This document shows positions 15,273-20,367 of a stretch of DNA of 20,367 nt, piece after piece. The DNA lies in contig CAKUCX010000063.1 of assembly GCA_934643865.1 (NCBI GenBank), positions 1 through 20,367 of the forward strand, read 5' to 3'. Position 1 is the first letter of the stretch; every line of letters begins with the position of its first letter. A program made the position numbers and the translations under genes. The DNA comes from an uncultured Kiritimatiellota bacterium. Its GTDB lineage: Bacteria; Verrucomicrobiota; Kiritimatiellia; RFP12; UBA1067. Below the pieces are notes generated by a model. The model did no database searches and had not been told where the DNA came from. It worked only from the letters and a program-made list of their open reading frames with translations.

Positions 15273-15278
15273 GGGGGC

Positions 15279-18200
15279 ATGAAAACGAGCCTCCTCTCCC
15301 TCCTGGCGCTCGCGGCGCTGGGGACGTGCGCGAACACGTTTGACGTCACGCGGTTCGGGGCGCGCCCCGATGACGCCACCGACAACACGGCCGCCATCCA
15401 GAAGGCCATCGACGCCTGTTCCGCGAAGGGGGGCGGGCGCGTCCTCGTTCCGGGGGGCGGTGTCTACAAGACCTACACGCTCAACCTCAAGAACAACGTC
15501 GATCTCCACATCGACCGGGGCGCGACGCTGAAGGGCGGGGAGGATCCCCTCAAATACCCCGAGTTCGGTCCGACCGACGTGTGGCGCCCCGAACGCTCCC
15601 CGCGCTTCAACAAGCGCGCGCTCTTCTACACCGTGGGGCAGACGAACGTGGCGATCACGGGCGCGGGCACGATCGACGGTAACGCCGAGGCGTTCCACCG
15701 CCGCGTCGACGGCCGCTGGCAGCGCATCAGCCACACGAACATCACGGGGCGCTGCGTCTTCTTCGTCGGCTGCCGGGACGTGCGCTTCGACGACGTCCTC
15801 GTCCACCACCCCTGCGGGTGGAGCACGTGGTTCCTCGACTGCGACCGCGTGCAGTGCCGGGGCGTGCGCATCGCCTGCCACCGCGAGTTCCCGAACGGCG
15901 ACGGCCTCCACTTCGGCGGCTGCCGCGACGTGACGGTGAGCGACTGCCTCATCGATGCGCAGGACGACGCGCTCATCGTGCGCACGCACCAGGAGCAGAT
16001 GCGCGCGGTGCGGCCCTGCGAGCGGCTCGTCTTCGCGAACTGCGTCCTGCGCTCGAACCAGAGCGCGATCCGCATCGGCTGGACGGGCGACGGGCCGATC
16101 CGCGACGTCTCCTTCGACAACATCGTCTGCCCCTACTCGCGCCTCGGCGTCCAGTTCTACCTGCCCGCGATGGGCTATCCGCTGACCGCGAAGGAGCACA
16201 TCGACCCGCCGCGCGGACGTGGCGTCGTGCCGCCCGCGAAGGGGGAGATCGTGCCGTTCAGCGTGGAGAACATGCGCTTCTCGAACATGACGATCGACAG
16301 CTTCCACGCGCCGCTCTACGTCAGCGTCGGCCGCTCGGAGAACGTGGCGTTCCTGCGGAACATCGCGTTCTCGAACTGCCGCTTCCGCGCGCAGCGTCCG
16401 CCCGTCCTCCAGTTCCGTCCCGAGGACAACGTGCGCGACTGGCGTTTCTCGAACGTGACGTTCGAGATCGCCAAGCCGCGCGGTTCGGCGGGGGGCGACT
16501 TCGGCGTGGGCGGCGCGGGGCTCGCGAACGGCTGGTTCGAGAACGCGCGCGACGTCGTCTTCGACAACGTGAAGTGGAGCTTCTATCCGCAGGACCTTCC
16601 CGAGTGGACGCTCACGCTCGAACAGGCCGGCTCCCGCCGCCCGGTGCGCCTCGCCGGCGCGCGCCAGGACTGCCGCGAGGAGACGCCCGCCCCCGGCGTG
16701 CGGCGCTTCGTCTGCGACCGCCTGACGGACGGCTGCCAGTCCTGGGACGTGCAGGTGTGCGTGGAGGCGCGCACGGACGCGGGCGGCACGTCCTACACGG
16801 GCCGGATCGCGAACAACGACGCGGGCATCCGCGTGACGGCCTTCGAGGGGCCGTACTTCGAGCGCGTGCGCCTCGACCCCGCCGACGCGGCCCTCTACCT
16901 GCCGCAGGGCATGGGCCGGCGCGTGACGCACTTCCCGGAGGCGGGCGCGCCGAAGATCCCGCCCGCGCCGGTCGAGGACGCCGAGAACACCTGGGAGAAC
17001 ACCTGGCGGGGCGCGCGCTGGTACGCCCTCCGGGACGGGCGCTACACCTTCGACACGGGCTTCCATCCGGGCGCGACGGGGCTGACGATGCCGTGGATGG
17101 CGCTTGATTCGGGCTACGGGACGCTCTACGTGGGCGCGCACGATCCGAAGGCCCAGCCGAAGCGCCTGCGCCTGCGCTGGACGCCGAACGAGCGCCGCAT
17201 CGAGGCCGCCTTCGACCACCGCCTCTTCCTGGAGGCCGGCGGGACGTGGGAGATCCCCGAGACCGTCTGCGCGCGGGTGGCGGGCGACTGGCACGCGGCC
17301 GCGAAGCGCTACCGCGCGTGGTACGACACGGCGCGCGAGATCCGCACCGCCGCGCCCGCGTGGACGCAGGACGTGACGGGCTGGCTGCTCGTCATCATGC
17401 GCCAGCAGAACGGGGAGGCCTTCTGGAAGTACACCGACCTTCCGCTCCTCTGCGACGTCGCCGCGCGCAACGGCCTCACCTGCATCGGCCTCTTCGGCTG
17501 GACGAAGGGCGGCCACGACCACCTCTACCCCGACTACGAGCCGAGCGACGAGATGGGCGGCGTCGCCGCGCTCAAGGCCGGCATCGCCGAGGCGCGCCGC
17601 CGGGGCATCCGCGTCTGCATCTACGCGAACGGCCAGCTCCAGCAGGTCGGCGCGACGGATTTCTGGCGCGAACACGGCGAGCGGCTCGCGCTCGTCAAGA
17701 AGGACGGCACGCGCGTCATCCAGACGTACCACAAGTACAGGGACATCCCCAAGTACGCATTCGCGCTCGGCTGTCTCTACGGGAAGCCCTGGCACGACCG
17801 CATGCTCGCGCTCGCGCGGCAGGCGGCGGACTTCGGCGCGGACGGCATCCTCTACGACCAGCTCGGCATCTTCGCGCCGTTCGCGTGCTACGGGACGGGC
17901 CACGGCCACCCCGCGCCGTCCTTCTCCTACGCCGAGGAGCGCCCCGCGTTCATGCGCTCGATCGCCGACGCGATGCAGAAGACGCATCCCGGCTTCGCCG
18001 TCCTCACCGAGGGCCTGCACGACACGATCCTCGACTCGACCGCGCTCTTCCACGGCTGCGAGTACGGCGTCTTCGCCGGCGACGTCCAGGCCGCGCGGGC
18101 GCGCGCGACGAACCCGAAGGTCGAGTCCTTCCCCGAACTCTGGCGCTACACGTTCCCCGAACTCGTGACGACGGTGCGCCTCCCCACGCCGATGTGTACG

Positions 18201-18668
18201 CGCGCGCAGGCGAACTTCGCCGCCGTCTTCGGCCTCCGCAACGAGATCGAGGTGCGCTACGGGCCCGACCGCGCCTACGTCCTCGACGGAAAGGTGCCGA
18301 CCAAGGCCGACTACGGGACGGTCGTCAACGTCCCCGACCTGAAGGCGATGGCCTCGGTGCCGCCCGCCGTCGCGTGCGCCGGGCTGAAGGCCGTCTGCGA
18401 CTTCCAGCGCGCCCACGCGAAGTACCTCCTGCGGGGGCGCTTCGTGGACGGCGAGGGCTTCTCCTGCCCGGGTGCCGCGCTCGTCGCGAAGCGCTTCGTG
18501 GCGGCGGACGGCACGAGCGCCGTCTGCGTGTGGAACGTCTCCGACGCGCCCGTCGCGGTGAAACTGGAGGGTCTGGGCGCGCCGACCGCCGTCGCCGCGC
18601 CGGGCGCGGAACCCGTCGCGGGCCCCCTCGCCGCGAACGCCCTGCGCCTCTACACGTTCGCGAAGTGA
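15279..18668 (+). CDS. Secreted GH28-like beta-helix protein fused to a DUF6259-like hydrolase domain
   Basis: A 1129-residue exported protein. Residues 1-18 form a signal peptide (hydrophobic core, then ALGTCA; the LGTC is only a weak lipobox). Residues ~20-480 form a pectate-lyase/GH28-type right-handed beta-helix, beginning FDVTRFGARPDDATDNTAAIQKAID. GH28 acid residues are recognisable as Asn206-Gly-Asp208 and Asp229-Asp230. The family GHG histidine motif is absent; NQSAIRIGW stands near its place. After a linker domain, residues ~690-950 look like a TIM-barrel of the DUF6259 type (AKRYRAWYDT, RGIRVCIYANGQ). Plausible acids are Asp860 (GILYDQLG) and Glu911 (LTEGLHD). A beta-sandwich-like tail ends the protein. 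The likely role is periplasmic or extracellular cleavage of pectin-type or other uronate glycans. Domain boundaries are estimates and the catalytic assignments inference. The gene is convergent with the DeoR-type regulator, 12 nt apart. Confidence 0.8.
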   Translation: MKTSLLSLLALAALGTCANTFDVTRFGARPDDATDNTAAIQKAIDACSAKGGGRVLVPGGGVYKTYTLNLKNNVDLHIDRGATLKGGEDPLKYPEFGPTDVWRPERSPRFNKRALFYTVGQTNVAITGAGTIDGNAEAFHRRVDGRWQRISHTNITGRCVFFVGCRDVRFDDVLVHHPCGWSTWFLDCDRVQCRGVRIACHREFPNGDGLHFGGCRDVTVSDCLIDAQDDALIVRTHQEQMRAVRPCERLVFANCVLRSNQSAIRIGWTGDGPIRDVSFDNIVCPYSRLGVQFYLPAMGYPLTAKEHIDPPRGRGVVPPAKGEIVPFSVENMRFSNMTIDSFHAPLYVSVGRSENVAFLRNIAFSNCRFRAQRPPVLQFRPEDNVRDWRFSNVTFEIAKPRGSAGGDFGVGGAGLANGWFENARDVVFDNVKWSFYPQDLPEWTLTLEQAGSRRPVRLAGARQDCREETPAPGVRRFVCDRLTDGCQSWDVQVCVEARTDAGGTSYTGRIANNDAGIRVTAFEGPYFERVRLDPADAALYLPQGMGRRVTHFPEAGAPKIPPAPVEDAENTWENTWRGARWYALRDGRYTFDTGFHPGATGLTMPWMALDSGYGTLYVGAHDPKAQPKRLRLRWTPNERRIEAAFDHRLFLEAGGTWEIPETVCARVAGDWHAAAKRYRAWYDTAREIRTAAPAWTQDVTGWLLVIMRQQNGEAFWKYTDLPLLCDVAARNGLTCIGLFGWTKGGHDHLYPDYEPSDEMGGVAALKAGIAEARRRGIRVCIYANGQLQQVGATDFWREHGERLALVKKDGTRVIQTYHKYRDIPKYAFALGCLYGKPWHDRMLALARQAADFGADGILYDQLGIFAPFACYGTGHGHPAPSFSYAEERPAFMRSIADAMQKTHPGFAVLTEGLHDTILDSTALFHGCEYGVFAGDVQAARARATNPKVESFPELWRYTFPELVTTVRLPTPMCTRAQANFAAVFGLRNEIEVRYGPDRAYVLDGKVPTKADYGTVVNVPDLKAMASVPPAVACAGLKAVCDFQRAHAKYLLRGRFVDGEGFSCPGAALVAKRFVAADGTSAVCVWNVSDAPVAVKLEGLGAPTAVAAPGAEPVAGPLAANALRLYTFAK

Positions 18669-18680
18669 GGCCCGCGCGCC

Positions 18681-19403
18681 TTACCGGTCCGAGATGATTG
18701 CGTCGAAGAGGCCGCGCGCGGCGAGGCGGTAGAGGCCCGTGCGGCCGAACTTCGTGCGGTCGGCGAGCAGGTAGCGCCGCGCGGCCTTGTCGAGCGCGCG
18801 GGCGACGAGCGTGGCCTGGTCTTCGTGGTTCGTCGTCGCGATCTTGTCGTCCACGCCGAAGGCGGAGACGAATGCCTTGGTGATCGTGAGGCGGTCGAGC
18901 TCGCGGAAGGCGGACTGCCCCAGAAAGGAGTTGAGCTGGGGGTCGTAGTTCCCGCCGAGCGCGATGCGCACGTAGTGCGCGGGAAAGCGGCGGAAGAGCT
19001 GCATGACGGCGACGGAGTTCGTGATGACCGTGAGGCTCGTGAAGGCCGAGCGCGCGAGTTCTTCGGCGAGGTGGGCGACGGTCGTGGAGGAGTCGAGGAA
19101 GAGGATGTCGCCCTCCGCGACGGCGGCGAGGGCCGCGCGCGCGATACGCTCCTTCGCGGAGGCGTTCACCGCCCGGCGCTCGACGTAGGAGCTGGCGGCG
19201 ACGCCGTGCGGCGCGGCGGCGGCGTTGTCCACGAAGGCGACGCCGCCCCGCACGCGCTGGAACACCTCGCGCTGGACGAGTTCCGCCACGTCGCGGTGGA
19301 TCGTCGCCGACGAGACGTGGAACGCCTCCATCAGCTCCGCGAGCGAGCAGTAGCGCCGCGCCTTCACGTAGTCGACGAGCTTGAACGAGCGGATGCTTTT
19401 CAT
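18681..19403 (-). CDS. DeoR-family transcriptional repressor
   Basis: DNA-binding regulator (240 residues from this start) responding to a sugar phosphate or related metabolite. The N-terminal winged helix-turn-helix is CSLAELMEAFHVSSATIHRDVAEL, followed by the family hinge RVRGGV. The effector domain (DeoRC, ISOCOT fold) shows LDSSTTVAHLAEEL, VITNSVAV, LGGNYDPQLNSFLG and FVSAFGVD. Three in-frame ATGs exist, at 19442, 19415 and 19403. GGAGG (complement of 19424-19428) is 8 nt before 19415, but a near-perfect promoter has its -10 overlapping that ATG and would place the transcript start near 19407. The 19403 start is therefore preferred; 19415 (244 residues) remains possible. The neighbour GH28-like gene is a plausible target, without an operator identified. 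Confidence 0.9.
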   Translation of the reverse strand: MKSIRSFKLVDYVKARRYCSLAELMEAFHVSSATIHRDVAELVQREVFQRVRGGVAFVDNAAAAPHGVAASSYVERRAVNASAKERIARAALAAVAEGDILFLDSSTTVAHLAEELARSAFTSLTVITNSVAVMQLFRRFPAHYVRIALGGNYDPQLNSFLGQSAFRELDRLTITKAFVSAFGVDDKIATTNHEDQATLVARALDKAARRYLLADRTKFGRTGLYRLAARGLFDAIISDR

Positions 19404-19413
19404 GTTGCCCGCC

Positions 19414-19442
19414 ATGATACCATCCTCCCCGCCCGGTTTCAA
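19414..19442 (-). promoter_or_regulatory. Promoter of the DeoR-family gene
   Basis: On the - strand: TTGAAA (19442-19437), exactly 17 bp, then TATCAT (19419-19414) preceded by TGG. This is five of six matches in both hexamers plus an extended -10, the best promoter in the window. The -10 overlaps the ATG at 19415. The predicted start is near 19407, leaving about 4 nt before ATG 19403. Confidence 0.75.
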
Positions 19443-19540
19443 GCGCCGCCGCCCGTGTCCTCGCCGGAAGTCCCCCCGAGAAGCAACAGGGTACAGACCT
19501 TCACCCTTATTCCGATTTTTCCGAGGGAATCAGGGGTTCG

Positions 19541-19580
19541 TCAAAAAAACGGGGCGAAGGGCGTTCCGATGCTTTTTTGA
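19541..19580. repeat. A/T-rich inverted repeat, possible bidirectional terminator or element end
   Basis: TCAAAAAA (19541-19548) is the exact reverse complement of TTTTTTGA (19573-19580), with 24 bases between. It stands out in an otherwise GC-rich window. There is no gene on either side within 120 bp that it clearly terminates. Confidence 0.4.
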
Positions 19581-19619
19581 TGGGCGTGGGCCGTGTCGCC
19601 CGCCGCCCGCGCTTCGCAC

Positions 19620-19701
19620 GGGAATGTAGATCTTGGCAGGCAAGGCATGGGAAATCTTGACAGGCAAATTACGGGAATGTAAATCTTGACAGGCAAGTGA
19701 T
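19620..19701. repeat. Three tandem-like copies of an ATCTTGACAGGCAA repeat
   Basis: ATCTTGRCAGGCAA occurs at 19630-19643, 19654-19667 and 19683-19696, spaced 24 and 29 bp. Each copy is preceded by GGGAA, with ATGTA following it in copies one and three. GGGTACAGACCTT at about 19488 may be a more distant member. No open frame of credible composition covers it. Confidence 0.75.
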
Positions 19702-19844
19702 GGGCAAGAACCAGGAACGTGTCCGTTTCTGCTTAATCGTCTTCTGCTTCATCGCCGCGCCTGATGCTGCCGAGACAGGTCTGGAGAGGACTCGCGGAGA
19801 AGACCCAGGGAGGGTCGCAATTCATTGCGGCCGAGGTTATCACG

Positions 19845-20046
19845 GCCGAACCCGCCACGCCGCGCGCCGCGACGGCTTCAAGCAAGAATACGGCTTTCAG
19901 GTAAGATTATTACGCGGTGAAATCTCATTTCGTCCCGATCATTGCGCCCCGCGTTGCCCTGCCGAAACCGTCACGCTGCGCGCCGCGACGCGGCTTTCAG
20001 GCAAGATACGGCTTTCAATCGAGATTATTACGCGGTGAAATCTCAT
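19845..20046. repeat. Two tandem ~116-bp units with nested 18-19-bp repeats
   Basis: Unit one (19845-19928) and unit two (19961-20046) share GCCGAA, GCGCGCCGCGAC and ATTACGCGGTGAAATCTCAT in the same order, offset 116-118 bp. Within each unit a CGGCTTTCAGGCAAGATA-like word occurs twice in tandem: 19873-19890 and 19891-19909, then 19991-20008 and 20009-20027. No protein or known RNA is recognised. Confidence 0.8.
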
Positions 20047-20055
20047 CTCACGGCG

Positions 20056-20134
20056 GCGCGGCGGCCCGCGTACACGTGTCGTTCCCGATGTCGTCCCCGT
20101 GGGCGCGGCGTGCCGGGGACGTCGTGCCCTACCA
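20056..20134. repeat. Inverted-repeat (MITE/REPIN-like) element, 5'-truncated copy
   Basis: The right arm (20104-20134) ends in GTCGTGCCCTACCA and matches the complete copy at 20300-20330 except for two changes. The centre (CCCGCGTACACG, then GATGTCGTCCCCG) is also shared, but the outer part of the left arm is missing. The following TGGGTGCCATGGTGCG also matches the sequence after the complete copy. Confidence 0.7.
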
Positions 20135-20234
20135 TGGGTGCCATGGTGCGTGTGCATGGTGCGTGGACATGGTGTGCATGGCGTGCGGGCATGGCGTGTG
20201 CATGGTGCGTGGACATGGCGTGCATTGTGCATGT
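20135..20234. repeat. GCATGG/GTGCATG-rich simple repeat
   Basis: About 100 bp built almost only from GTGCATG, GGACATG and GCGGGCATGG words, lying between two inverted-repeat elements. The same motif resumes at 20331-20367, and ATGCGTGCGGCATGG stands at 5-19. Apparent open frames here (His/Cys/Met-rich) are products of the repeat. Confidence 0.75.
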
Positions 20235-20330
20235 TGGTAGGGGCCGACGTCCCCGGCGGCCCGCGTACACGATGTCGTCCCCGATGTCGCCCCCGTGTGC
20301 GCGGCGCGCCGGGGACGTCGCGCCCTACCA
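20235..20330. repeat. Complete inverted-repeat (MITE/REPIN-like) element
   Basis: A 96-bp unit with 31-bp imperfect terminal inverted repeats (20235-20265 and 20300-20330, 27 of 31 positions matching) around a 34-bp centre. The ends read TGGTAGGG and CCCTACCA. It is too short to encode anything. Partial copies lie at 20056-20134, 32-62 and 124-138. Confidence 0.8.
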
Positions 20331-20367
20331 TGGGCGCCATGGTGCGTGTGCATGGTGCGGGCATGGC

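Noticed and set aside
19697..20038. Possible 113-residue gene on the + strand
   Set aside because: It is made largely of the two tandem repeat units, has no recognisable motif or clear ribosome site, and codon composition differs from the real genes.
19845..20046. CRISPR array
   Set aside because: Only four short diverged repeats in two directly adjacent pairs, without regular unique spacers, and no cas gene in the window.
19939..20364. His/Cys/Met-rich open frames on both strands at the right edge
   Set aside because: They are translations of the GCATGG simple repeat and the inverted-repeat elements.

Overview
The window is about 68-70% GC and reads as bacterial chromosome. Eleven genes can be supported: ten on the + strand and one on the - strand at the right end. 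The lineage is probably an anaerobic, polysaccharide-using gut bacterium of the PVC group (Kiritimatiellota/Verrucomicrobiota-like). This rests on a pyruvate formate-lyase, a secreted pectin-type hydrolase, a ParE of the short Bacteroidetes/Chlamydiae type, and a type III secretion chaperone next to a likely effector. No rRNA or tRNA is present, so the taxonomy is inference.

Layout. 1-362: non-coding, with arms of an inverted-repeat element, an extended -10 promoter and a structured ~120-nt leader. 363-2612: pyruvate formate-lyase, closed by a clear terminator. 2732-5473: a small CesT/SycE-like chaperone followed 18 nt later by a 740-residue protein. That protein has an N-terminal region, a Pro/Ala linker and HipA/PI3K-like kinase motifs, and is the best candidate for an undescribed system here. 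5539-10280: phosphomannomutase, ParE and an FGGY sugar kinase, probably one operon. 10350-13936: ABC ATPase, NhaC-type antiporter and a hemolysin III/PAQR protein. The first two overlap by ATGA and end in the same C-terminal module. 14005-15225: class I aminotransferase. 15279-18668: secreted GH28-like protein fused to a second hydrolase-like domain. 18681-19403 (-): DeoR-family repressor, convergent with the GH28 gene. 19443-20367: about 900 bp with no credible gene, filled with several repeat families, one of which also occurs at the left edge.

Regulation is unusually readable. Nearly all transcription units start with an extended -10 of the form TGnTAnact. At the aminotransferase and GH28 genes the -10 ends exactly 6 nt before the ATG, with no Shine-Dalgarno, which implies leaderless mRNAs. 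The DeoR gene has an almost perfect promoter (TTGAAA, 17 bp, TGG-TATCAT) that gives a leader of about 4 nt. Genes inside operons, and those with longer leaders, mostly use GGAGG-type ribosome sites.

Metabolic reading: the GH28-like hydrolase, the FGGY kinase, phosphomannomutase and pyruvate formate-lyase fit fermentation of plant or mucin sugars. The DeoR regulator may control the adjacent hydrolase gene. The chaperone and putative effector suggest contact with a eukaryotic host or protist, but no injectisome gene lies in the window.
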